NCBI GenBank assembly: GCA_963575745.1
Contig: CAUYUJ010017817.1
Coordinates: 125,001-189,000, forward strand
Direction of reading: 5' to 3'
DNA: 64,000 nt
DNA from: Prorocentrum cordatum
Lineage: Eukaryota > Sar > Dinophyceae > Prorocentrales > Prorocentraceae
The position numbers and the translations under genes are program-made. Position 1 is the stretch's first letter. Each line of letters starts with the position of its first letter. Below are positions 38,930 through 49,845 of the stretch, piece by piece. The notes beneath the pieces were generated by a model that was not told the origin of the DNA, ran no database searches, and saw only the letters and a program-made list of their open reading frames with translations.

Positions 38930-39860
38930 GGGTGGTGGGCGCCGACTGAAGGCGTCCGCGGAGCCGCCAGGCTGCAGTCAACCCGCAGAAGAAGGGCGCA
39001 CGATGAGGACGCAAGGGCCCTAAAAGGCCAACTGTTGACGCTTTTTGCGAGCGGGGCGTGGCCAGCGAAAGGCGGCCCAGGATGGGCCAGGTGGGGGGAC
39101 AAGGGCAAGCTTGGAAACCCGCTCATCTTTACAATGCGGGCTGATTGTGGAGAAAGTCCGCGGGCGGTGCACTCCCCCTTTGCTCGGGGCCGCTCACGTC
39201 ACCGCCTCGCGAAGCACGCGAGACGGTGGCGGGCGGCCGAAGCCCGCGCGGCCGAAGAAGAGCCAAAGCCAGCTGGCCCCCGAGGAACGTCCCCGTCGAT
39301 CGGGAAGACCGCGAGCGGCCTTGCCGAGCTTCCTGCGATGATTATCCCGAATGGAAGGGACCATGGATGGTCCACGACAACGTTCCTGAAGGAGGATCGT
39401 CGAGGCAAGGGCGAAGGCGGAGGCGAGAAGGCGACCTGCGGGACTGCACTGTGAGGGGCTCGAGGTGTGCACCAGGCCGCCTGGTCGGCCAAGGAGTTCA
39501 GTGCATGCAACGCCCTAGCTATCCAACCCGTGGGATGCTGGAGCTTCTATACACTCGGACCGTATTATGAGGACGCAAAGTCATGAGGACGCAAATGGCT
39601 CGGCAAGGACGCAAAGGACTCGGTAAGGACGCAAAGCCCTTAGTCGTCCAGGTTGGATGTGTTCGAGCGACTTCAGACGAGCCGAGGAGGTCGAGGAACG
39701 GCCAAAAAGGCACGGGACGCGAGCGCATCCTCGGAAACCAAGAGGCCTCGCAATGCGGTTCGACTGCACACCGACGTCGTTCACCGACTCCCTTCCCTCC
39801 TTGGCTGACCAGGCGACGTGGTGTACGCACCGGGCCCCATCCAGTGCACCGCGAGGGTGC
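38930..39860. other. Unassigned sequence
   Basis: No recognised gene. Repeated AGGACGCAAA words at 39568-39640. The + frame 39035-39454 has ordinary composition but no motif. Confidence 0.35.
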
Positions 39861-39865
39861 CGCAG

Positions 39866-39997
39866 CTGGCCATCGCTCGGACGTCCCTTCCCTGTGTTTT
39901 TGTTCGGTTTCGTGCGTGGTTTTTTCGCCAAATGATCAAGGATGCTCCTCGATGGTCCTCGCCGAAGGAAAAATGCACACGTCCGAGCGATGCCAAG
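39866..39997 (+). mobile_element. MITE family A, copy A4 (132 bp), TSD GCAG
   Basis: Ends CTGGCCATCGCTCGGACG and CGTCCGAGCGATGCCAAG, flanked by 4-bp repeats GCAG at 39862-39865 and 39998-40001. Confidence 0.82.
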
Positions 39998-40147
39998 GCA
40001 GGGAGGGGCCGAGAGCGCCCCGAGCTGTGGCATGGGCCTGGGACCTCCGGGCGGGGCTTCTGCGGGGCGGTGCGGTGGAGCGGTCCGCTGCCCCGCCCCG
40101 CGAAGGGCGGCGAGGGCTCCCCAGGACCAGCAGCGGCATCGGCATCC

Positions 40148-40363
40148 TTGGTGGCGGCCAAGACGGGGGCGTCCAAGACGGGGGCGGAGGAGGGGGCGCG
40201 ACTCCTGGCCGGCGGCACGTGCGCGGCCCAAGGGGGGGGGGGAACCGGGCGGGCACGCACCGAGACAAGAAGAGGCGCCATGGAGCCCCGGGGGGTGCCG
40301 TGCCCCCCGCCACGACACCCACACCCTCCTAGTCCTCCCCCCCCCCTTCTTGGCCGCCCCCGG
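40148..40363 (+). mobile_element. Family J element, copy J4 (216 bp), TSD CATCC
   Basis: Left TTGGTGGCGGCCAAGACGGG; right end reversed CCGGGGGCGGCCAAGAAGGG. Exact 5-bp repeats CATCC at 40143-40147 and 40364-40368. The interior shares GAAGAGGCGCCATGG and the CCCCCCGCCA hairpin region with 49.2-49.5 kb. Confidence 0.78.
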
Positions 40364-40369
40364 CATCCG

Positions 40370-40888
40370 TTCCTCCCCCGAGCCGCGAGCGCCCGGGCCG
40401 CGAGAGCAAAGTGACTCTCGAGGCGGGCCTCGCACACTCATCGCGTCCCTCCGTGGCGGCGGGGCCGAGCTGCGGGCGCCGAGCCGCTGCCTGCGAGACC
40501 CCGACAGGGGGCCCCTGGGAGGGCCTTCGGGGGGCCCTCGGGGGGCCCTGGGGAGGCGCTGGGGAGGCCCTCGGGAGGACGGCCCTCGCCCTCGGAGGGC
40601 CTGGAAGGGCCAACCGAGGAGCGCCCGGAGGGGGCCCTCCTCGAAGGGCCCTCGCGGAGGGGGGCCCTCCTCGGGGGCGCTCTCGCGACGGGCGCCCTCG
40701 GCGAAGCCCTGCGAGCGGCCCCCCGTGGGGGCGGGCCGCCGCGCGCCGAGCCGCCGAGCCGCCCGAGCCGCCCGAGCGCCCGACGGCGCGAGCGCCCGGC
40801 GGGGCGCTACCCCCGTCCCCCCGCCGGGGCGGCGGGGGCCCTCTCCTCCGCGCCGAGCAGCTCCAGGGCGCGGTCGCGCGCCTCGCGG

Positions 40889-40936
<48 letters not shown>

Positions 40937-41080
40937 CGACGGCGCTTGGCCCCCCAGAGAGCGGCCCTTCGGGCCCGCGCCGGTCCCTCCGTTCGCGAGG
41001 GCGCCTGCCTCCCCCCCCATGCTTCGACTGCCTCGACGGGCCGTGGGCCTGCGCCCCTCCGCGGAGGGCGCCCGAGGAGC
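40370..41080. other. Very GC-rich unassigned sequence
   Basis: GGGCCCTC-rich degenerate repeats at 40490-40700 and a short (ACG)n at 40889-40935. Long frames on both strands are composition artefacts. Confidence 0.45.
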
Positions 41081-41725
41081 TGGGAGAGGAGGAGGAGGAG
41101 GAGGAGGAGGAGGAGGAGGAGGAGGAGGAGGAGGAGGAGGAGGAGGAGGAGGAGGAGGAGACAGGAGGAGGAGGAGGAGGAGGAGGAGGAGGAGGAGGAG
41201 GAGGAGGAGGAGGAGGGGGAAGGGGAGGAGGAGGAGGAGGAGGAGAGGAGGAGGAGGAGGAGGAGGAGGAGGAGGAGGAGGAGGGGGAGGAGGGAGGAGG
41301 AGGAGGAGGAGGAGGGAGGAGGAGGAGGAGGAGGAGGAGGAGGAGGAGGAGGGAGGAGGAGGAGGAGGAGGAGGAGGGGCAGGGGAGGAGGAGGAGGGGG
41401 GGAGGGGGAGGGGGAGGAGGAGGAGGAGGAGGAGGAGGAGGAGGAGGAGGAGGAGGAGGAGGAGGAGGAGGAGAAGCAGGAGGAGGAGGAGGAGGAGGAG
41501 GAGGGAGGAGGAGGAGGAGGGGGAGGGGGGACGGGGAGGAGGAGGAGGAGGGGGAGGGGGAGGGGGAGGAGGGGAGGAGGAGGAGGAGGAGGAGGAGGAG
41601 AGGAGGAGGAGGAGGAGGAGGAGGAGGAGGAGGGAGGAGGAGGAGGAGGAGGAGGAGGAGGGGAGGAGGGGGAAGGGGAGGAGGAGGAGGGGGAGGGGGA
41701 GGGGGAGGAGGAGGAGGAGGAGGAC
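41080..41725 (+). repeat. (AGG)n simple repeat, about 645 bp
   Basis: Nearly continuous GAG/AGG with GGGGAGG patches. It is the largest purine array in the window and carries stop-free frames of hundreds of codons. Confidence 0.97.
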
Positions 41726-42127
41726 AAGGAACGGATTGATTAACATCCGCGCTGGCGCAGCCCACATGCGCCTCCAGAGGTGAGCGAGCCTCCTGGGGGG
41801 AGACAGTGAGCTCCACGACTGCACGGTGGGGCCGAGTCAGGAGAGGAGCCACGGCGGCGCGCGCAGCCCGGAACTGAAGCGAGAGCGACCACGGCACATT
41901 CACGGGGACAGCGCCCACCTGGACGAAGTGAAGTGAGCAAGGAACAGCATTGGTGATAAGGACACCAGATGGCACCATAATGGCAAGCCGACCCATTCAA
42001 GCTAACACGAAGCCTGAGACTGGCAAGATTGCCGGGCACGGACGGGCGCGCAGCGGCGCCAGCGTCGGCCGGAGTTTGGCTCCGCGTCGTCGGCGTTGGC
42101 CGTCGAATTAGCTCCACTCGCCCTTAC
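41726..42127. other. Unassigned sequence
   Basis: No recognised gene or repeat between the AGG array and A5. Confidence 0.35.
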
Positions 42128-42259
42128 CTCGCCATCGCTCGGACGTCCATTCCCTGTGTTTTTTGTCGGTTTCTTGCGTGGATTGTTCGCCAACTGATCA
42201 AGGATGCTCCTCGATGGTCCTCGCCGAAGGAAAAATGCACACGTCCGAGCGATGCCGAG
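42128..42259 (+). mobile_element. MITE family A, copy A5 (132 bp), TSD TTAC
   Basis: Ends CTCGCCATCGCTCGGACG and CGTCCGAGCGATGCCGAG, flanked by TTAC at 42124-42127 and 42260-42263. Interior nearly identical to A1. Confidence 0.85.
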
Positions 42260-43015
42260 TTACTCCCGTGGCCACCTCTTCCAAGCTCTGGGCACTGACC
42301 GCACTTTGGAGCACGGCAGCATCACCTTCGTACTCGTCCAGCACAGAACACACCACCCACACCCACAAGAGAAGGAAGAGGAGGAGGCTCAAGCGAGAGG
42401 TCCAGCACGAAGATACTTCTCGCGAGGGCGCAAGCAAAATATTTGTAAAACGCGGTGCGCCCATGGCGTCTGAGGCCCTGAAGGAACTCTCAAGCGAGCC
42501 CACTCTTCACAAACTGGCCTCGATGGAGAAACGCCCAACAATCAATGCACAGAAACAATCGGCCCTGTCGGTGCACGAAAGGACAACGACATTATGTCGT
42601 AGTCTGTCCATCTCATCATGGTTGGTATGCTCGGCCCCCTGGATTCCCGAACAGCGGCCAGGCGGGGAAACCGCGGACAAGCGAGAGCCCTGGTAGCAAA
42701 CGAAACACCATGCCTCTGGACCGGCGCCTGACCCCCCCGGTCTCTGAGTCTCTTTTCGCGTTCGCAATCCGGCAAATCCGCCGACCCTGTCGGCGTGTGC
42801 CGAGGGGTTGTCTGTACGAACCGTCGTCTCCGTCAGTCGTCGTCTGCGTCGTCAACATTCCCTGCACCCCCCTCCTCAAGCCTGTCAGCGAGAGAAAAAC
42901 TTCGCAATGTCGCAATCGAATCGAAGGGAAGCCCCTTCCCTTTGATCCCTCCCCGTCGGGGGGGGACCCGGGGGGGGTCAGATACGCATACCCCCCCTGG
43001 GGTTCCGGGGGCTGC
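42260..43015. other. Unassigned sequence
   Basis: No gene recognised. Frames on both strands lack motifs. G-runs at 42958-42978. Confidence 0.35.
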
Positions 43016-43019
43016 ACAA

Positions 43020-43205
43020 AGTACCAAAACAAGCCAAGAGTGCCCCAAGAAGCCCCCGAGACGGTCCAAGGAGGGCCCCCACTCGCCAAACGATCGGTCC
43101 CAAACGCCTTCACGCTCCCAGATTGCCCAGGAGACCTCCATGATGCCCCAAGAGGCCTCCAAAGGCACTCCCGAAAGGGCCACAAGAAGCCCCTTGCGCT
43201 TGCAC
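43020..43205 (+). repeat. Family Q, partial copy Q4
   Basis: Resembles 540-715 in order: GACGGTCCAAG, CTCGCCAAACGATCGGTCCC, CCAAGAGGCCTCCAAAGG, GGGCCACAAGA. The conserved tail is absent. Confidence 0.55.
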
Positions 43206-43272
43206 GACAGCAACTCCGCAGGTGGTAGATTAAAACGCTCTTCCATGGCCCAGCAATTAGAAAGAAAGGGGA

Positions 43273-43473
43273 TCAACAACGGTCTGAAGACTGGCCATAC
43301 CCAGCGCAGTGGGCCCAGCTGCTGGAACACTCTGCGGCAAGGAGCTGCGCGCAGTGTCCCGGACAGAAGAGAGCACAGAACCCTTCCGCGCGGCACAACC
43401 CATCACCCGCGCGGTTGAGGCCGGCCACAGGATGCCCGCAGCAAGAACCGTCGAAGTAGAAGTTACCAGCCAT
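43273..43473 (-). pseudogene. RNase H remnant of RTE-3
   Basis: The - frame begins MAGNFYFDGSCCGHPVAG and continues LNRAGDGLC, matching the first RNase H motif (DGS with a following RAG.G). It then carries LLAAECSSS, where the Glu motif is expected. The frame stops at 43273. Later His/Asp motifs are not seen. Upstream on the same strand, TCPFCVELGARVSAVG and GWRC (about 43740-43690) may be the zinc knuckle. Confidence 0.5.
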
Positions 43474-44110
43474 GTCCTCGCTCCCACCTGCCCTCCAATC
43501 GCATCACCTCACGCCCATCGTGAGCGGCGGGGCAGGCCACGCGGCCTCGGGGTGCTCGAACACCCCACGACAAAAGAGCAGGCGATGGGAGGAGAAGGAG
43601 GAGGAGGAGGAGGAGGAGGAAACGGCCAGAGCTTCGGCACGAATTGGGGGCCGCGGATACCTCGCCCCCCAAGCCCACTCCACCCCTCGGAACACGCAGC
43701 GCCAGCCCACACAGCCCACGGCGGATACTCTCGCGCCCAGCTCCACACAAAACGGACACGTTGGACGATCGCCAGGGAGGAGACAGCCTAGGGCAACAGC
43801 ACGATCGGGATTCCAGACTCCCCTGCGGCCTGAGAGGCGGACGCAGCCCCGCTCGAGCGGGGAAAACTTCTCGCTACGAGCCTGGATCTGAATGGTGCCC
43901 GCGCAAGGCCCGTTCCATCCAACCCCACGTGTTGTAGCAAAACTGCACCCCGGCAACCGAGCACATCGGTGTCGGGCAGTGCCCTCGGGGAGAGCAGGGC
44001 TCACGGAGGCGAGACACGGACGTCAACATCGCCGCGATCCCCGATGGCGGCAAAGCCCGCGGCGCCAGCGCGGGTCGGAGACGTCGCAAGCAATTTCTTT
44101 GAATTTGACT

Positions 44111-44272
44111 ACCTACCAGACCACCTCAACCCAACCCGACGACCCGAATTTCGGGTTGCGGGGGGTACGGGTTCCATATGTGTTTTCTCGATGTTCCCCG
44201 ACCCCCCCCCCCCACTGGAAATGGACGTCAATTTGAGGCCTTCGGGTTGGGTTGGGGTGGTTTGGTGGGCGG
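44111..44272. repeat. MITE-like inverted repeat N (about 160 bp)
   Basis: Left CCAGACCACCTCAACCCAAC; right end reversed CCAAACCACCCCAACCCAAC: about 25 bp of inverted repeat with few mismatches. The interior has a short ACCCGAA/TTCGGGT hairpin. No target duplication found. Confidence 0.6.
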
Positions 44273-45116
44273 TGAGAATTAGAGCCCGCGGGGAGGGCAC
44301 CGCAGAGATGCAAGCGAAACATGGCCTTCTCGAATTGGGTTAGGCCCACCTCGCGCGAGGCGGAAGGCCAGCGCGAAAATTCCCACCAAACCGGCCGTGC
44401 CGCGCAGAGTCTGCCGGCACACGCTCGCACGTGGTCTTGCGCGCGCAAGAACTTTGAACCGTTCTGCGAACTTGCGAGCGACTAGGAGCGGCGATAATTC
44501 AGCCAACTTCAAAACAGCACCTAGCCGGTCGATCAGGACACCCAGCCCCTGGACACCCCCGTCGGCTTCTTCGAGCCAGAGGAAGCGTCAGACATCTGCC
44601 CATGGTTCCGAAGAAAAAAAGAACTCTCGCCCTGGGAGTTTGAACCCTGCCCCTGAGCAGCCAATTGCGCTCTCGAAGGCGCGGCCGCACACAGTGCACC
44701 TCGATGGGCCACTTCAGCAGAACTCACTTAGGGTCCATATCCACCACTCTGCAACCATTCTGCCAACCGTCTTGGCAGAGTCGATCGGATCCGCACTGCG
44801 GCTACAGTCGGGGCGTTGACCTAAGGAACCCTAAATAAGGAACGAGGCCCCTTTTTTTCCATAAGTTCAAAGGAACGCGGAGCCCCTCCCCAACGAAAAG
44901 GGTTCCTTCTTCAGGGCCCCGACTGTAAGACTCCAGGCAAGATCAATCCGGGCAACTCTAAACGCGACTCCTGAGCCGCGGCCTGCGGCGCCTCGGGCCT
45001 GGCGAATCTGGCGGAGGCTGACAGCGTGGGCCTCGGCCCCGCGGGTGAGAGTAGACTTACGGTTTGTCCAAAACTGCCTGCTACGACGTCCAATTGCTAA
45101 CTTCGCACGCTTCCCC

Positions 45117-45779
45117 CTAGCTCGCTTTTCTGCACGTTTGCCGAAGCCGCTTGCGGCCGGCACCTGGCATCAGCCCACGTCGCCCTCCAAGATAGTCGAT
45201 TCTGAGATCAGTCACAGCACCAATGGGAAACAGAGGCCCGCCAAGGCACCCCAGGGCTCGGCAGGCAACCTGGAGGAGGGGCCCACTGGAGGCTGCTGGA
45301 CCGAACTTCTTGTAGGCCATGGGGAGCTTGAGGTATTGGGCCAAGTACTTGCGGACCGATGCTGCTAGCTGTTTCAGGTGACTGACTACTTCGAACAAGT
45401 GGCCCACCCAATGCATGAGAATGAGGTCATCAACATGAAAGGGGCACGCCAGCAGCATCGCTCATTTAGCTAGCACATCGGCCCACGCCGGACTCGACGG
45501 AAACCTTCTTGCCTCGTGCGCGGCCAACGCGGAGCCCGCAACTACGCCGCGCCACGGAAAGAGCGCCTGGTCCAAGTGCCCGCCCAGCAGCAGGCGCCTG
45601 GGCCATTTGCAGGTAGACAAACCGAAAAAGACGAGGCGGCCCAGGCACCGGCAAGACTGCCCTGCCTGGACTAGCCCGTCGCAAGAGACGCACTCGTAAA
45701 ATTGCCTCATATCCAATCGGACCTGCGGAGGAACCCCCCCGAGAGCCCAGCAAATTATGATAAGACGCTTTGCCTCCAC
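45117..45779 (-). pseudogene. Reverse transcriptase remnant of RTE-3
   Basis: The - frame 45779-45462 encodes LDMRQFYECVSCDGLV (motif A, with its catalytic Asp) and FPWRGVVAGSALAAHE (motif B). The - frame 45458-45117 encodes FHVDDLILMHWVG (motif C, DD pair) and later LGGRRG...RKRLRQ, the basic connection. The two frames are adjacent but stop-separated. Motif spacing is as expected for a non-LTR RT. An upstream basic segment (46255-46073) may be the decayed finger region. Confidence 0.75.
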
Positions 45780-46686
45780 GCCACGTCAGACGGGGGCCTC
45801 CTCGGACGCATTCAAAAACATGGAGACCGCGAGCAGCTCCCCGTTCTCTTTCTGCGCCTTCTCGCAGCTCCTTTAAAACACTGACAAAGCCAGGGCGATG
45901 GCCCACGGGTCGCCTGAATTCATAATGGGCAAGCAAGATGACGAGCCCAGCAATCTGCGACGGGGCCCTGCAGGCGATCTGCATGATCCTCAGGGCATCG
46001 ACGCCGCATCCAGGGAGCCGCCCAACAGCACAGAAGAATGTCGGGGACGCCAGTCGCGTGGAGCGCACGCGACTAATTAGTCTGAAAAACCCTGAAGCTT
46101 CTCGCGGACCTGGTCGACGTTTGGCCCCACCCCGACAGGCGAACCGCCAGGCGCAAGGTCAACAGCGCAATGGTGCGCGTTTGACGCCCGCCACGCCTCG
46201 GGCCAAACTCTACGCAGGTGAAGACCCTCGGGGAGAGCGAAATACGGTGGAGCACCTTCGGGAACCGGTCGTCAGCGAGTTCTCCCTGGGGCCCCCGGGC
46301 GACATGCTAGCGCGTGGCCCCCCCGAAGAGCTCATGGGCCCCCTTGGGGCCGTTGTTGTCTATAGCCTCCAGGCAGTAGTCCTTCCAACCTTCCCCATCG
46401 ATGCGTTCCCCAAACAAGCGGATGTCGTCTTGGATTGAAAATGGAAAAATCTCAGACGAGGTCGCCCAGGAGGCCCAGGGCGCCCTCGGGACCTCCGAGG
46501 ACGAGCACGCCCATGGTCTTCAGGGTCGGGCGCCAGAAACCGAGGCCGCGCCCCAGGGCATTCCTGAAGGGGCCACCTGAACGTCCAACCTTCGCAAGTT
46601 GGACGACAAGAGCGCGGGGGTGCAATTCTTGAGGTCGGACCCCCCCCCTCTGAAGATAGCACTGATCCCCCCGAGCCCCCCGCACT

Positions 46687-47184
46687 CTACACCCCGCCCC
46701 ATCCACCCACCGCCGCCGCCACCTCTGCCACCGCCACCGCCGCGAACACCACCACCCATGCCACAGCCCTGAGAGGTTCGGGGTAGGAGGACGTTTCTGT
46801 CGCCACCCTTTGCAAGCTGGCATGGACTCCCAGCGGTTCAGCACCTGTGACAGACTTGAGCTCGCTCCAAGCCCTGTCGTTCCAAGCAGAAATAATGCGG
46901 TCGAACAGTTGACATGATCGATCAAATGGATGTCCCGCGGCGCTCAGCATCGATCATCGGGATGCACTTCGGAAGGGGCCGGAGGCGGGCCGACAATAGG
47001 GGTCGCAGGAATCTCCCGGCACTGCTTGGAGACAAGGACCGACCGATCGTCGGACATGCAAACGAACGAAACCCTGACAGGTCCATGAGGTCAGCAGCAC
47101 GTCAGCAACTGCTTCAAGACCTTGGCGCACGATGACAAAATCGATTGCGCCCCCCACCTGTCGCTGTCTACGACGACGACACAA
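46687..47184 (-). pseudogene. Endonuclease C-terminus and linker of RTE-3
   Basis: The - frame 47184-46954 encodes VGGAIDFVIVRQGLEAVADV followed by a degenerate HxP-like region, resembling the late APE-endonuclease motif (IDY.vv). The next - frame (46950-46687) encodes FDRIISAWNDRAWSELKSV then TGAEPLGVHASLQRVA, the kind of linker that precedes RT. Earlier endonuclease motifs (E and GDxN) are not found. Confidence 0.5.
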
Positions 47185-48181
47185 GTAGGAGCATAGACTG
47201 GGGCCACGCTAGCGCCTCGGAGAAGCTGCAGCGGAAGGCCCACGGAGACCACGGCAGGAGAGACGATGAAATAAGAGCCCGAAATATACGGACTGTCTCA
47301 ACTTGCCACCTCCTGGCCAAATCTACCCACGACCTCGACGATCGGCGGGCGCGCGCGACGGGCGCCGAGGGAGCGGGCCGCCAGAAGCCCCAAGGATGGG
47401 CGGTGAACCAAGCAAACACAGGGACGCCAAGGAACTACTTCAAGGCTTTTGCCTCACGCTTCCAGGTGGCCCTTCGCGAGAACCACAGCATCCCCCGACG
47501 CCTTTCCACATCCCCTTCGTCAGAAGAAAACACGCGCACACCCAACAAAAAAAAACACGCCAACCTGGCCCCCGGAATTGGCCCTGGGCCTCCTGGACCT
47601 TGGCGGGGAGGAGCCCGCGTTCCTGGATGGGCGCGATATCCGAGTCCTCAGAAAGGCATGGAGACAGCTTCTTGCCAGTCGTCCAGGAGTTCATGCCACG
47701 CGGGACAACGCCGATGCGCGAGCGGAGCGGCTCCTTCGACGCCCGGGCCCGAGCGCCTTCACTCTCGGGCAGCGCCAGAGGTTTGGGGCACCTGAAAGCC
47801 CGCGCTAATGCGCGCTTCGGAGGTAGACCAGACCTCCCAGCAGCTGGCCACGAAGAGAGACCCACTTGGCCTTCAAGCTGGAGAACGCGTCGGCACTCTA
47901 ATATCGTAGCACCTCCTTCCCTGTCTCGGCAGGAGGCGGGGGATCCTCCAGCGGCAAGTCGACGGATAGGGGATAGGGTCGGCACCGCGGCGCCTCGGGT
48001 AAGAGGCTTGCGATATAGAAGCATGCGCTCCACCGCTGTGGATGTGATACGCGGGTCAAACTTGCCATTGTGGTATGCCTGGCCAGGCACGGCGCCTCCC
48101 CAGTCGGAGCAGCAAACAACGAAACCCTCGTGGAAAGTGGACTCGGCACAGCCGCAGGAGTGCACCTGGCCACCGATGCCC

Positions 48182-49134
48182 TCAACGGCAGCGCGCGCAT
48201 ACTCGCAGGAGCTGCTGGAACAGGCCGAGCGGCAACGCGGCCTTTGCCTTCTGTCTTGGCCGCCAACTTGGCCTTTGCATACCACGCACCTTGTCAACTT
48301 CGTCTGGCGCTATCGTCTTGGGGCTGGGCTTGGGCACCTCGGCCTGTGCCTGCGGCGCGACGCCAATTCTCGGCACCTCAGCCTCTTCCGCGCGCTTCGG
48401 AGCGGACGCGCCAGGGCCGCCCGCTGCAGGGCCTCCTGAGCTCGACGAAGCACCACTTTGCACTGGCATTTGCTCTCCATCGTCGTCACGGCGTCGACGC
48501 TTGGCTTGCACCCTGTCGTTGAAGCGCGCGCGCTCCCCTCAACCATCTCATTACCTTTCTCCTGGAGACCAGAGACAGCTTAGCGCGCTGCTTTCCGGAC
48601 GAGCGCGAGCAGCTTCGACCTGCGACGGCCCAGTTCTTCACGGTTCTGATCGGTGACTTCGACGCCCTCCAGCTCGCTGAGGCCGAAGAGCGCGCCGTCA
48701 TGAGACTCAATGCCTTTTACTGCCAACATTTTCTCCAAGCTGATGCGCGGCACCGTCGGCTTTGGCGGCTCCGCAGGCACCACCTTAGCACCAAGCCCAC
48801 GCACAGTCCCCTCGCCAATGTTCTCACAGTCCTCTTACGCGCTGAAGGCCACAGCCGCTGCGGCACGCGCCTCACGCGCCTGCTCCTCCAACGACTCTGA
48901 CTTCACCACAGCTCTGTCCATGTGCCACTTGGCCTACTCTATGGCGTGCTTGGCATAACCCACTCAAGGATGGGGCGCTGGAGCTATGGCCTTCTCCAGC
49001 TCCTGAATCGGCAACTGGAAGCGGGCATCACTGGCTTGGTTACCACATTCCAGCATGGACTTGTGGAGGGATGGCAGGGATGGCAGCTTGTCTACTGTGC
49101 ACGGGCATGTCTTTTGAGCGCCTGCAGACAATGA
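48182..49134 (-). pseudogene. Gag-like ORF1 remnant of RTE-3
   Basis: On the - strand, 48804-48580 encodes VRGLGAKVVPAEPPKPTVPR then ISLEKMLAVKG. Sequence just above it (48950-48830) reads as an Ala/Glu-rich coiled coil with stops, and 48511-48182 encodes a basic tail (MQAKRRRRDDDGEQMPV). A coiled coil followed by a basic low-complexity tail is typical of LINE ORF1 gag proteins. No zinc finger was located. Confidence 0.4.
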
Positions 49135-49210
49135 GAATCACCCCGACTGTTGTAGCTGCAGACCCACGGAGAGATCATCACTCCAGCAGGAGGGACAGCA
49201 TCAGCAAGGC

Positions 49211-49530
49211 TCGGGAGCGGCCAAGAGGGGGGTGTCCAAGAGGGGGGGGTGCAAATCATGACTGGCGACACGTGCGCGGCCCAGCGGGGGGGCCAGGAAC
49301 GTAATGAAATGAGAAGAGGCGCCATGGAATCTGGGGAAATATCATGGCCCCCGCCATGGTGTCCAAAAGGGGGGGGGGCAAATCATGACTGGCGGCACGT
49401 GCGCGGCCCAGCGGGGGGGCCAGGAACGCAATGAAATGAGAAGAGGCGCCATGAAATCTGGGGAGATATCATGGCCCCCGCCATGATATCCACCCCCCCC
49501 AATCATCACCCCCCTCTTCTCCGCCCCCGA
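49211..49530 (+). mobile_element. Family J element, copy J2/J3 (320 bp), TSD AAGGC
   Basis: Left TCGGGAGCGGCCAAGAGGGG; right end reversed TCGGGGGCGGAGAAGAGGGG. Exact 5-bp repeats AAGGC at 49206-49210 and 49531-49535. The interior is a 127-bp tandem duplication (CAAATCATGACTGGCG at 49252 and 49379). The second copy ends in a perfect hairpin of 10-bp arms (ATATCATGGC) with a CCCC loop. Confidence 0.85.
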
Positions 49531-49535
49531 AAGGC

Positions 49536-49845
49536 GGAGACCGCCTGGGAAAGCACGAGGCCCTGGGTCGTGCGTTGCTTGTGGCGGTGGCGCGCCCACG
49601 CAGCAAACGCAGACAGGCGCGCGGGAAGGGCGCGCCGCCGCCACCAAACAGAGCAGAACGCGCAAGCCCGTGCTGAATATCATCCGGAATACGACAAGCG
49701 CTCGCGAGCGCACCCGAACACCGAAATGGAGCTCGCGCCGCCAGGTTGTAGCGGCGAACGAAGAAATTTCGCAAGAGACAGCGTTCCCGGGAGGCTACGC
49801 ACGCAGCCGGACAGCAATTGCTCGTGTCTGATATACCTGCAGAAG
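49536..49845. other. Unassigned sequence
   Basis: No gene recognised before the CATA array. Confidence 0.35.

Larger units (their letters stand above)
43273..49134 (-). mobile_element. Degenerate LINE-type retroelement RTE-3 (reverse strand)
   Basis: Reading down the - strand: gag-like coiled coil (49134-48182), an endonuclease C-terminus (47184-46954), linker (46950-46687), RT motifs A and B (45779-45462) and C (45458-45117), and the RNase H start (43473-43273). The order is that of a gag-EN-RT-RNase H LINE. Frames change often and no complete ORF survives. An inverted-repeat unit (44111-44272) lies between RT and RNase H. Outer ends not located. Confidence 0.6.

Noticed and set aside
40411-41824. 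Very long open frames on both strands (up to about 750 codons)
   Set aside because: They are generated by the (AGG)n array and GC-rich flanks; residues are poly-E/G/R or poly-L/P/S.
42833-43396. Reverse-strand frame as a gene
   Set aside because: It overlaps the Q4 repeat and its composition follows it; the RNase H remnant above it is in other frames.
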